This document shows, in pieces, positions 50,281-60,291 of a stretch of 64,000 nucleotides of DNA (position 1 is the first letter of the stretch; every line of letters begins with the position of its first letter). The notes beneath the pieces are model-generated. The model was not told the DNA's origin and ran no database searches. It worked only from the letters and a program-made list of their open reading frames with translations. Position numbers and translations under genes: made by a program. Source of the stretch: Oscarella lobularis (taxonomy: Eukaryota > Porifera > Homoscleromorpha > Homosclerophorida > Oscarellidae); contig NC_089189.1 in the NCBI RefSeq assembly GCF_947507565.1, positions 62,001 to 126,000 of the forward strand. The letters are read 5' to 3'.

Positions 50281-51127
50281 CGACCGTGCAAGTGGAACTA
50301 GGCTTCCCATCGGAAGCGTCAGTTTCCACAGAACAAATACCATGCATGCATCGAAATGCGAACTTGCGTAACGGATGTTTCACCGCTTCCGCCGCAAGCG
50401 TTGCTTGCTAAGCAAACGTGACCACATGCACGTACATGTATAGGAACCGCGCTATGAGATCACAATAGAGAAAAAAAAAAGACTCGATGAATAATAACTG
50501 GACATCCTGCATTAGAATAAAAATAAGCAAACCGAACTCTCTCTCTCTATATATATAATTTGACCGCGCCTTTCGCCGGGTTACGAATACAAAAAGAGGA
50601 ACTAAGACTACGTGCTTCGGATGCATCGAAAGCTTTAGGAATTAATTTTACAATGACTTCCTACCCGGGGGAATGGGAACACGAATAAAAAAAATAATGA
50701 CGAAATCGCCCACCCGTCGCGCGGCATGAGGCCTCAGTCTCAGTTACCGTTTACTTCGTTTCGTTTGCTTACATGGATACGACTTCTGTGCCTATTTTTA
50801 GCTAGGAGCGCTTGTATAAACTTCCTGGTCGAGTTTATTCTACCGCAAAAGCGCCGCACTACACGCGTGACGTAGCGCGCGCCGTACCTACCAGAGGGGG
50901 GGGGACCCCACGCGTTACTAATAGCCAGACAGATCGATCATTCCTAAAGAATGCATCCTACTCATCGTTTTAATCCCCTAAATCGCGACCACCATCCTTG
51001 ACAACCTGACGTCATCCGGTCTCGGAAGTTTCCAAGGCCGGAAACTGCGTGGTCAAAAACGCTATTTTTAGCTAAGAAAACTCGCTCATCAAGAGCCAAC
51101 TAGACATTCCATAGCGAACCCTCGACA
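50281..51127. other. Divergent intergenic region
   Basis: It separates the minus-strand secreted gene from the plus-strand receptor. No gene was recognised. A TGACGTCATCCGG element at about 51007 and a TCAAGAGCCA...GACATTC block just before the ATG recur upstream of the second receptor. Confidence 0.55.
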
Positions 51128-51931
51128 ATGACCTTCGTTTCTCTCATATTGGCTATAGGTAAATGACTCTCTATACGTGCGATATACGTATCCTATATGT
51201 TGTACTATAGGTTCTCTTCTCCTCACTATCCCTGGCGTGCAACCTTACGGTACATATAAACACGCGTCTACCGGTGTACTATCATAAGAAAACAATCTTT
51301 CTCATACATAGATTGTTACTGTAAGAGTACTGTTGGCGAAAAAGAAATCCGTGTCAGCAACGAACCCATTGAAATTACGCGAGGAGACGTCATCGACGTC
51401 ACATGTCATAGACCGCGACTCGACGGCGATGGGCTTAGATGGGAAAGCGAAGTAACGTCGTGCAGGCAAAACAACAACAACGAAACTTGCTGGACCTACG
51501 TATCAAAACTCACTCGCATATTGACAATTAAGAGCGCTACAATCGACGAAACTAAGCGTCAATTCGCTTGCCGTCTCGAGGACATTATGTTCCCTACGAC
51601 TTGTTGCACAGTTAACATCGTCATTCAGACTAATACTAATAACGAGGAAACGACGATGATGACGACAGCTACGACTAACAATAGTCCTACATCCTCTACC
51701 TCTACAAATGTGGCTAACTCTACTTCTACTCTTCCCTATTCGAATTTCACTCTATTTCAAAACGTGTCGACGTCTGGGTGTGAGTGTGAGGGTTTTTGTT
51801 GGGTCTCTGTCACTATTTCTGCTACGGTGTGCGCCATTGGGGCGCTGCTTATTGCTCTTATAGTGGTGTTCAAACGGAAGCGGGATTACACGTCGAAAAC
51901 GTGTTCGAAAATGGCATTATCGAATGAGTGA
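51128..51931 (+). CDS. Kinase-less receptor paralogue (Ig-like ectodomain, TM, short tail)
   Basis: Three exons: MTFVSLILAI, a signal-peptide continuation GSLLLTIPGVQPY, and an exon with [60 protein letters not shown] and FACRLEDIMFPTTCCTVNI. A Thr/Asn/Ser-rich stalk with several N-glycosylation sites follows, then a transmembrane helix (TISATVCAIGALLIALIVVF, KRKRDY) and a 17-residue tail ending MALSNE. The extracellular domain is about 75% identical over long runs to the kinase receptor at 52999. No kinase exons are found before the next gene. The frame stops cleanly with no sign of decay, so it could be a membrane-bound decoy or co-receptor (inference). Confidence 0.8.
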
Positions 51932-52089
51932 AACGACAATTAGACTTCCGTCTTTAGAGATAGTACACTACAACGATTTTTTTGACTTTTTTTCGTACAT
52001 TTTAGCTAACATTGAACTAGTCGTCCTAAAAGGGGCCCCCTCGTGCACGTTTTACCTCGTATCGCGACTTTGAGGCTCTGGTTGAATGT

Positions 52090-52330
52090 TTCAGAGCACT
52101 ATCTCCATTCTAGAAGACAAAGAACGGGTCGATATGCAGTCTAAATGAGAGTCTTTGTTCGACATACAATGTGAGGTGATTTTCAGCTCCGAATTACCGC
52201 TATCAGGCCAGAATTTAAATTCTTGTTGATGCTGCAGCGCGAACGAGTTCCTTTTCGATGTAAAAACAGTCGTAATCCGCAGGGAATAACGCCCACAGCA
52301 GCTAAACATACATCATCCGGGTTTGGAGTC
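52090..52330 (-). pseudogene. Degenerate Ig-like or receptor-related segment (copy of 57030-57240)
   Basis: A minus-strand frame with LRITTVFTSKRNSFALQHQQ and SELKITSHC resembles the segment at 57030-57240, sharing landmarks such as TTTGTTCGA, ATCACCGCTAT-like and AACGAGTTC. The second copy has in-frame stops and length changes. No splice context was found. It is probably a fragment left from local duplication. Confidence 0.35.
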
Positions 52331-52998
52331 ACAAGCCCACAACCACAAGGCGTAACCAAAAATCAATCATATTAATTAACTTCGTACCGCTCTACCAGTT
52401 CTTAGAAATAGAACCCTTTTCTTCTCCTTCTAGCTCTTCTTTCGCACTGGTCGATTCTTCGATGAATGACTGGGGGGTCATAGGTACATGGTTACTATCG
52501 CAAAAGACAGACAGATCGCAGGTTTGCATATGAAGTATGCAATGCTACTTTTAGCGTGCCCCTTGTACGTCTGAGATGCATACTTTCAATGCAAAATGCA
52601 TAGTCGAGATTCGGGGGGAAACGATGAGATATGCCCAAACCCTGACGTCATCCGGTCAGTTCTATTTCAACTGCAGTCGGAAAACGAGCAAAATCAGGCA
52701 AGAAACCGTCTTTTCCCCACACGCGACGGCTCTCAATAAGCAGCATTGAGAGACTCGTTTCGTGTGCATCAATAAAAGCTCTCCATCTGGCGCAGGATGT
52801 GCACGAATATGCATAAACGTCTGAAGCCAGACGCGTACGAGAGAAAGCTCCCAAAGGTCCCGAACCGGAGCGGAAGTGCGTACAACCAGCATATAGCGGA
52901 AACTACGTGTTTGAACACAACACTATTAGGTGGGGAAAACTCGCGCGTCAAGAGCCAGTCACACATTCGATAGCGAACCCTCAACAAGGAAAAAAACG
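52331..52998. other. Upstream region of the full receptor
   Basis: No gene was recognised. Contains CCTGACGTCATCCGGTC at about 52641, nearly identical to that at 51006, and the CTCGCGCGTCAAGAGCCAG block close to the ATG, matching the other receptor's promoter. Confidence 0.5.
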
Positions 52999-55059
52999 AT
53001 GAACTTCTCCTCTCTCGTATTGGCCATAGGTAAATAAATAGTCTAGCCTGACTATACGTGCGGTACAATTCCTATGTCGTCTATAGGTTATCTTCTTCTC
53101 TCAATCGGCTCTAGCCCCGTACGAACTTTCGGTAAACTCGCCTCTACAAAACAAAAGCCTTCTAACAACTAATCTTATCTCTCCCATAGATTGTCACTGC
53201 AAGCGCATCGTTGGAGGAAAGGAAATCCGTATCAGCAACGAGCCCATTCGCATCACGAAAGGAGACATCATCGACGTCCTTTGTTATAGACCTCGACTCG
53301 ACGGTGACGGGCTTACTTGGGAAAGCGGAGTAACGCGGTGCAAAGAAAACAACAACGAAACTTGCTGGACCTACGTATCAAAACTCGCTAGCATATTGAC
53401 AATCAAGAGCGCTACGATCGACGCGTCTGAGCCTCAATTCGCTTGCCGTCTCGAGGACGTTATATACCCTGAAACTTGCTGCACAGTCAACGTCCAGATT
53501 AGTAATACGACAACTAATAATAGCCCAACTACAACTATAACGATGTCACCAACGACGACTCCACAACGAGAGAGGCCGAATTCTACGACTACCTATAGTC
53601 CTACAGGCGCCTCTACGACTCATCCCTATATAAATGTCACTACTTCGTTTCTAAACATATCGTCTGGGACTTTTACTTCTCCTCGAACTGCGACTATTTC
53701 TGCTACGGTGTGCGTCACTGCAGCGCTACTTATCGGTGTTGGAGTCGCAGTTATGTTGAAACGGATGCGACTTTCCGACGATGACGTTACGTCGAACGAT
53801 AGCACGGACAATTTAACCTATCTTCTCGACATCAAGGAGCAGCAAATTTGGAATGGAGACAAAGTCATTCCAATTGGCTGTCTCTCAGTCGGAAAATCGC
53901 TAGGTAAAGGTCCCATAGAAAAAAAAAGAAACGCTTTCTATTGCTATCTGGTGCAGGGGAAGGGCAATTCGGTACGGTGGCTGAGGGAACCTTACGAAGT
54001 ATGACTAAACAAGGAGAAGTCTATGATAGACGAATCGCAATAAAAATGCTCAGAGGTAAACGCACCAAACTCAAAGTCTATAGAATTTAATTCCTGTCTA
54101 TAGATCGAGAGGGAGTAAACACGGAAGAACTTCGAAAGGAAGCCGAATTCATCGTAAATCTCGGTCAGAACCCCAACGTCATTCTAGTCTACGGTTATTG
54201 CATAGAGGAAAAATGTAAGAAAATTTTAAGGAGCACGACTATAAACTAAGAGATTCATGCAGGTGTGAGTAAAATCGTAATGGAATACGCCGAACTTGGC
54301 GACCTCCACCGCTTTCTACGCAAATCGAGAAGCGTCGGAATCGACGACAACAAACAATTCGCTTTCGCACAGCAAATCGCCGAAGGAATGAAATTCGTCG
54401 TCTCCAAAGGAGTAAGGACAATTAACCATGCAGGAAAGGGGTCACTATCTCTCTCTCCCTCTAGTGCGTTCATCGCGATTTGGCCGCGAGAAACGTTCTC
54501 GTCTGCGCGGGACAACGATTAAAGATATCTGACTTTGGACTAGCTAAGGATCTCCAGTCAGCTGCCTACTACCGAAAAACGACGCGTGTACGTCATACAC
54601 GGATACGAGTCGCCTCCAAAATCAATATTTATTTTATTGATAGGGTGGGGTGATTCCGTTTCGGTGGTGTGCGCCGGAAGTGCTTCTATATCGAACGTAT
54701 AGCGAATATAGTGACGTGTGAGTGCCAAATTTACATAGGGGAGCTAGTTTGAGTCTTTTTTTCTAGCTGGTCCTATGGAATCGTTCTATGGGAAATAGCC
54801 ACTCTAGGCGGAACTCCCTATCCGGGTATACCCGTCGAAAAGTTATTTGAATTGCTGACCGGAAAATCGGACTATCGAATGAGCAAACCGAGAAATTGCT
54901 CTCAAAAATTGTAAGCACAGTTAAAACGAGTTGAGAAAAAATTATCTAATTTTTTGACGTAGATATGACGTCATGGTTCGCTGTTGGAATACGGTTCCCG
55001 ATACAAGGCCAACATTTTCTCAAATAACTTCCGAGTATATGCAAATTTATGACGTATAA
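52999..55059 (+). CDS. Receptor tyrosine kinase 2
   Basis: Exons: [20 protein letters not shown], an Ig-like domain ([79 protein letters not shown]), a long Thr/Ser/Pro stalk, TM ([20 protein letters not shown]), and a complete kinase. Kinase motifs are [111 protein letters not shown] and [12 protein letters not shown], ending SEYMQIYDV. The HRD, DFG and twin tyrosines indicate an active enzyme. It is similar in order to the kinase at 43523 and is the sister of the truncated gene 1 kb upstream. The acceptor before the glycine loop follows a short intron. Confidence 0.9.
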
Positions 55060-55177
55060 ACGTACTCTCTCGACATTTTTTTGCGTGGATACACATGCAT
55101 GCAACGAAAGGAAAAATTCTATGATTTGCTACGCCTTAAAACTATAAATGCAACCGTTTCCCAATGATAAATTCGCG

Positions 55178-55936
55178 TCAACGTGCGGAGCACTCAGTCC
55201 TGTTGGTTCGATGCATAGAACACTTTCTCCAACCCAAATACAAATTCTCGCTATACTGCATCTGAAAGTGAAGATACTTCTCCATACTAGTAGTAGCATT
55301 CTTCGGTTTGAGACAAAAATCTTTGACATTTTTACCGCAACTGTCAACGCGAAGTCCCGCCTCAGCGGAACTATTCATCGACACAATAAAATGATTGCCG
55401 TTGATGCGAGTAGCGCAGAAAAATTTGTAAGGGTAGTATCCCTTGCTACACGGCGACACAACTCTAAACGTGGTAGTTCCATTCTAAAATAATCGACCTG
55501 TCAACGCATGTTGCATGGGAGGGGAGAGGGCTATACTACAACCTCTTCATCGATAATTAATTTTCCGTTTATGTCCACGCCTAAACGCTGTTCCTTGCCC
55601 CGGTTTGAAAGCGTGTGCCAGGTGACAGTTTTACCGTCATTATCATTGTCGAAGGGCTTTGTTAGGAAGATGTCTGTAGTACGGTTTCGCCGGCGTGAAG
55701 GCCCAAATGAAAATGGGCGAAAGTTAGATTTGATAAAGGCCAAAGCCAAGTTCTCGTCTGCTGACGTCGACGAATTTTTTCGCGGACAGCAGAGCTGAAA
55801 ACTTTGATTAGAACGGGAGTTTAGAGCGGGGAGGAATCGTTTAGAATACCATATTGAACATAGACTTATTGAGTAGCGCACGAGTCAAAGAACATGTATA
55901 GGCAATAAGGAGAAAAGTGAAGAGAAACTTGATCAT
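55178..55936 (-). CDS. Secreted protein, possible beta-trefoil ligand (paralogue of 39537-40425)
   Basis: Signal peptide MIKFLFTFLLIAYTCSLTRA. Exon 2 carries LCCPRKNSSTSADEN, FSFGPSRRRNRTTDIF and TWHTLSNRGKEQRLGVDING, then KLIIDEE. Exon 3 carries NGTTTFRVVSPCSKGYYPYK, FFCATRINGNHFIVSMNSSA, AGLRVDSCGKNVKDFCLKP and the end CSMHRTNRTECSAR. The intron after the LGVDxxGKL element and the FCATR motif are shared with the gene at 39537. Repeating hydrophobic strand/turn units, with G-V-D-x-x-G-K-L, recall FGF or IL-1-type beta-trefoils, but the classical FGF signature was not found. It sits directly downstream of receptor kinase 2, tail to tail with a 118-bp gap. Confidence 0.7.
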
Positions 55937-55989
55937 TTCGAAGGAAAGCTCGCGATCGATTGTGCTCAGTTCAGTCGTTTCGCTCTGCA

Positions 55990-55996
55990 TTTTATA
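55990..55996 (-). promoter_or_regulatory. TATA box of the secreted gene at 55936
   Basis: TATAAAA on the minus strand, 54 bp upstream of the ATG. Confidence 0.7.
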
Positions 55997-57029
55997 GACC
56001 GAATGATTCATCCAAAGCGTTTAGCTGGGGTGGGAAACCGCGACGCGACCCGGGTGAGCGCGTGGGCAAGCGCGTCTCGATTTGGCCCGCTCCCCTACTA
56101 CGCTTCCCACTCCGACTTCGCCACTATTAATTAATTTATCCTCTGATTTTTTCGATTACACGTACAAATTCATTTGTTTTTTTTCACGTGTTGTTTGCTT
56201 GAAAACGGAGATGGCCCAAGAAACGTTACTACAGTCTCGTATCTTGTTATTGTAAATCGCTTAATTGTCGTTTAGCTTATTATGCGGATATTAAGGAAGA
56301 AGGTGAGATCATCGGTACGAAGAAACGAAACCGACCTCGTTCCGAATTTCGGAAAATGTGTTCAGGAAAGTCGACGTGGGAGCGAGGTCACATAGCTCGT
56401 TTCCTAGTTCTAATAATTCTAATTATTCGTACTACGGACTATACACACGCTCCACGTACGTAATTATTAGACTTTCGAAAAGGAAGAACGCCTACATTAA
56501 TTGAAGTAGTGTTTCTCTACCTACGGGAGTTTTAGTCAATAGAGGTCTAAAGTGTAACAGGAAGACTGCTCTAAATTAGGATCAAATTAGAACCAACGTG
56601 CGTCCGGTTTACGTCTAAAAGTGCGTGACTGCATCGATTCACCACACGTTGTAAGGTCAAGCGCCTACGTACGTTATCTTCCGACTTTGAAGGAGACACA
56701 ACTTAAGTGGGCGATTTTAGCTTGGATGAGATCGTGGAGGTCTCGTGTGGAGGTAAAGGGGTGGGTATCGAGAACATTGAGATCACTGGATCTGCGGCTA
56801 ATTGAACTATATCCGTGTCTACTCTAGACTGCTGGGGGCATTGTCTACAACTTCTCTGCTGGAAAGGTACCCTTATGTCTAAGTTTTCTACTAGTTTGAG
56901 CTCGCGGATAAGGCTTTGCCCCCCTTATATATAAATAAGGGTGAGCTCGATGTCGAAAGTGCGTTTTTTACCTGCATCGACGTGTTCTTTGCTTCTTAGA
57001 GTCGAGAGGACGCTTTAGGACGCTCGCTT
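55997..57029. other. Intergenic region of about 1 kb, nothing recognised
   Basis: Short shadow frames only. A CGACGCGACCCGG-type GC-rich block sits near 56040. No tRNA, repeat or coding exon could be supported. Confidence 0.5.
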
Positions 57030-57240
57030 CGAAGTCTTGAAGTCGCGAAACAAGTCTAAACGAGAATCTTTGTTCGAAAGAGAGCGATTTTCGGCTCCAA
57101 ATCACCGCTATTAGAGCCGAATTTGCATTCTCGCTTATTCTCAAACGCAAACGAGTTCATTTCGAATGCAGAAACGATCGAAATTCGTCAAGAAAGCGCC
57201 AAACGTTCCTCACTACAAGTCCGACATCCGGGTTTTAAGA
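57030..57240 (-). pseudogene. Degenerate segment related to 52090-52330
   Basis: Contains NSFAFENKRECKF where the other copy has NSFALQHQQEFKF, in matching positions, followed by SGDLEPKI against SGNSELKI. Stops interrupt the frame. It lies just after the secreted Ig-like gene 2 and could be a leftover exon of the family. Confidence 0.35.
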
Positions 57241-57331
57241 CACATGTCCAATCAAAAATGCAAGTAACAAAACGATGACTAGAAAACCATCACAAACACC
57301 CTGAGACGTGTAAAACAAAAGTCAACTACTA

Positions 57332-58286
57332 CTAGTCCCACACGGCCTTAAAAAAGCACGAAGGCAAACCGGAAACGTCACCATCGCATCGAAACGCTTT
57401 CTTCGACCTTCTCCTCTCTCGACTAAGATGAAGTTCAAGGCCATCTTCATTCTCTGAAACTTTCCAGCACGATTCAACCGGACATTTCACGTTCGTACAT
57501 TGGGCAACTGGACGCGGATGATTTTTTCGTCCAAACGTCCAAATAAGAGAGGAAACGTTTCCAAAGCACGTGACTATCTTCTTACGTTCGCATTGGCTAT
57601 CGATATCATTCACAAGATGATCGCTCAAGTTGCAACTCGATCCACCAAGCGTATCTAAACGAAAATAATGTTACGTATAAATAGTGAATGACGTCAATAC
57701 CCGGAAGCTGGGGTTTCATTTCTTCAACGGGCGTGGGAGTTGGCAATCCTAGCAGTGGACACATTAGAATAAATCAATGCATAAATTAGTTAATTACGTG
57801 GGGATGTGACATGAACTTTTGTAGTGAGAGTGAACTCTGTATCCGACATGGGTTCAGTTCCGCAAAGAAACGTCGCTTCCCCGACTTCCTTCAACTGCGT
57901 CACATTGACAAAGAGACGCACGGAGAGACGAGACACGTATCTCCAACAGGCAAAATCGACGTCACCGTTCGTAGAACAATAGGGAAGCTGATCGCTCGTT
58001 CCGCGGCGACCCAACACTCTCCAACGCGCCAAATTCATTATCGAACGATCATGGCAGCATCGAAGTTCAGCGACGTCCGTCTCAGAGTCAAGCGTCACGT
58101 CGTACGAACGCAAGCGATGCGTGTAACCGTAGCAGGTGGAACGCTTACCTCCTTAGGAAAAAATCGAATTTTTTTAAAAAGAACCAGAGTCTGTACGATT
58201 AGTTAATTCCTCGCACTTTGAGACAAAGTCGAAGAGACGACGAAAGGAAGAAGAAGGAGGAGGATCAATGGAGCGTGAAGAAGCAT
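57332..58286 (-). CDS. Secreted two-domain Ig-like protein 2
   Basis: Signal peptide MLLHAPLILLLLLPFVVSST. Exon 2 encodes CYGYTHRLRSYDVTLDSE, ELRCCHDRSIMNLARW, FACWRYVSRLSVRLFVNVTQ and FLCGTEPMSDTEF. A short linker exon (GLPTPTPVEEMKPQLPG) joins a last exon with SDHLVNDIDSQCERKKIVTC, SLIWTFGRKNHPRP, CPVESCW, ELHLSRERR and FRCDGDVSGL, ending FFKAVWD. The domain order, the CYGYTHR start and the CWxYxSRLxV core are shared with the other two members. The intron joining signal exon to exon 2 uses a GTGCGA donor and is in phase. No membrane anchor is evident. Confidence 0.75.
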
Positions 58287-58331
58287 TCCGAGTCTTGGAC
58301 GACTTTGTGTCGTTTGCAGACTGAGAACGGG

Positions 58332-58339
58332 TCTTATAT
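58332..58339 (-). promoter_or_regulatory. TATA box of secreted Ig-like gene 2
   Basis: TATATAAG on the minus strand, 46 bp upstream of the ATG. Two copies of GCATTTCCGC follow further upstream (about 58349-58380). Confidence 0.7.
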
Positions 58340-58380
58340 ACTAAACAGAGCGGAAATGCGATTGTCGGAGCGGAAATGCG

Positions 58381-59003
58381 AAAGAATGACTTCGCAAAAG
58401 TTTGATCTCAAACTTTGCGTCGTCAAGGGTGACGAAATGATCGAATTGCGCGCAACGTCTAAATCTCATCTCCCAAGTCACGAGAACATTTACGTAGTCG
58501 ATGACATAGAGTCCACGTCATTGGGGGCGTCATGATGATGGAATAGCGGTCAAGTGTCAAGCGTCAACTGACCTCAACAAGTGCAAGACTCCTACGCTAA
58601 GACGTCTAATTGATCTAATTAAAAAAAACTAACTCGCTATAGAGTATCTAATTAGATACATTGCAAGGGGCCCAGCCTTCAACTCGGCGGTTCTGCTCTT
58701 CGCGAAGGGGGTAGAGTCTAGTCTACTACGCTCTATACACTGGATCGAGGGCTCTCTTTACGTCTAAAGACTTACGGGAGCCTTCTTGGACGAAATCAGC
58801 TACTTCGCCGCCCAATTGTCGAGCCGATCGAGGAAAAGATTCATCAGAAATTCGAAGAGGACGTGCCACACAGCGCGTGAACTCAGAGTGCGGCGGAATG
58901 ACGAAGACTTTTCCAGCACATGCGCATTTACTAACAGATATCGAGACAATTGTATTGGCAAATTACGTAAGAGTTTTCAATTCGGCTTTCGCTTCTGCAC
59001 CGA
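58381..59003. other. Intergenic region between secreted genes 2 and 3
   Basis: No gene, RNA or repeat recognised. It holds the upstream part of gene 2's promoter and the 3' side of gene 3. Confidence 0.5.
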
Positions 59004-59981
59004 CTAGTTTTTTGCTTTAGGAGGCTTGCTTGCGAAATGACACTTCTTCGATTCGTCGTCTTTGCATTTGAACTTTCGCAAACTAATAGAAGGCCCAAAA
59101 AGCAGCGTCACGCCTTTTTTACCTTTCGTCTGGCAAACGTCAACACGTTCGTCATTGCAGTCGGGAACTCGACTAGGAGACGTCCTTCGATCACGAACTT
59201 CCCAAAAGAGATTAGTAGAATTGCCGCGACAGCGAACACGTGTAGAGTCCTCTTCATCAACATTATTTGAACGTCGCAGCACACGACACGTGTCATTAGT
59301 ATCTATGCAAAAGACTATAGAAAACGAAACAAAATTCATAAACTAAAAGAAGTACTGGAAATCCACGAGAATGAACTCCTCTCTGGTTCATTAGTAGTGG
59401 GTCTAACAGTAGGCTCATCTGTAATCGGTTCTGTATAGCCATTGAATCAGAGAACATCCATGTTTTGCTAAAAAAAACGCACCTTCCGTTTTCACTCGAA
59501 TTTCGGTAGTGACACTAAAATCGTCGTTCCACAGTGGTTCTCTACCGCAAAGACAGACGGCACTTCCGCCTCGATTCCTCACTTCCGTCGCATTCACGTA
59601 AATTTTAACGAGCAACCGCGAAAAATATTTCCAACAAACGAAATAAGGCGCCTCGCTATCGCAAATCGAAGGCTGAAACGTTTTCCCACCGATAGTGACT
59701 CTCCATCGTGCGACGTGCATGGCATCAGACAAAAAACAGCAACTAAACTCGCTAATCTCATCGTCGCCGCCGATAATGACGTCGTAGGAAGAATCACGAT
59801 GAGTGTAGCCATAGCATATATTAGATTCACGTCGCACGCGATCGTCTAGGAGGATAAACAACTCGATGGGGGTCCTGGCCGGCCGGGAGCAGTACTAACC
59901 CGTCGCAAAAGCCGGTTTCCCTTGAAGAAAAGCCGGAGAGACGACAAGAACGAAGACGGAGAGCAAAGAAAGGTACCACAT
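59004..59981 (-). CDS. Secreted two-domain Ig-like protein 3
   Basis: Signal peptide MWYLSLLSVFVLVVSPAFLQ. Exon 2: VRRESNICYGYTHRDSSYDV, FSCCFLSDAMHVARW, FVCWKYFSRLLVKIYVNATE, VCLCGREPLWNDDFSVTTEI. A Thr/Pro linker exon (ITDEPTVRPTTNEPERSS) precedes the last exon with DTNDTCRVLRRSNN, VRCRGNSTNLFWEV, VDVCQTKGKKGVTLLF and FKCKDDESKKCHF, ending SKPPKAKN. It is the closest relative of protein 1 in the first domain (CGxEPLWNDDFxVTTxI). The lysine-rich tail is unique to this copy. Confidence 0.75.
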
Positions 59982-60031
59982 GTCTGTTCCACTGGAGAAA
60001 CTGAATGCTCTGGGAAAGGCTTTGGACTTAT

Positions 60032-60039
60032 TTATATAA
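60032..60039 (-). promoter_or_regulatory. TATA box of secreted Ig-like gene 3
   Basis: TATATAAA on the minus strand, 51 bp upstream of the ATG. A TGCATTTCCGC motif lies about 20 bp further upstream (60057-60067). Confidence 0.7.
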
Positions 60040-60291
60040 GCCACTGGCGTGGCGTCGCGGAAATGCAACCGTAACTACTAGTAGCAACGCCCTTCACTAC
60101 ACTTCTCAGTCTGTTTGTTGTCTGCGTTCCTCCGCTTCCGCAAAGCGACAAGAAGCGACTGGTAGAAACTATTCGTCATCCGAGGGAGGACAATGACGCA
60201 CTATACTATATCGGTCTAAGGGCGCGATCTACCCGAAGGTCTGGATCCGGAACTTTACTTCAATCATACAAAAAAAAACCTACGTCATATC

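Noticed and set aside
55178-55936. Calling the secreted protein a true FGF
   Set aside because: No classical FGF signature is present; only a beta-trefoil-like turn pattern can be argued.
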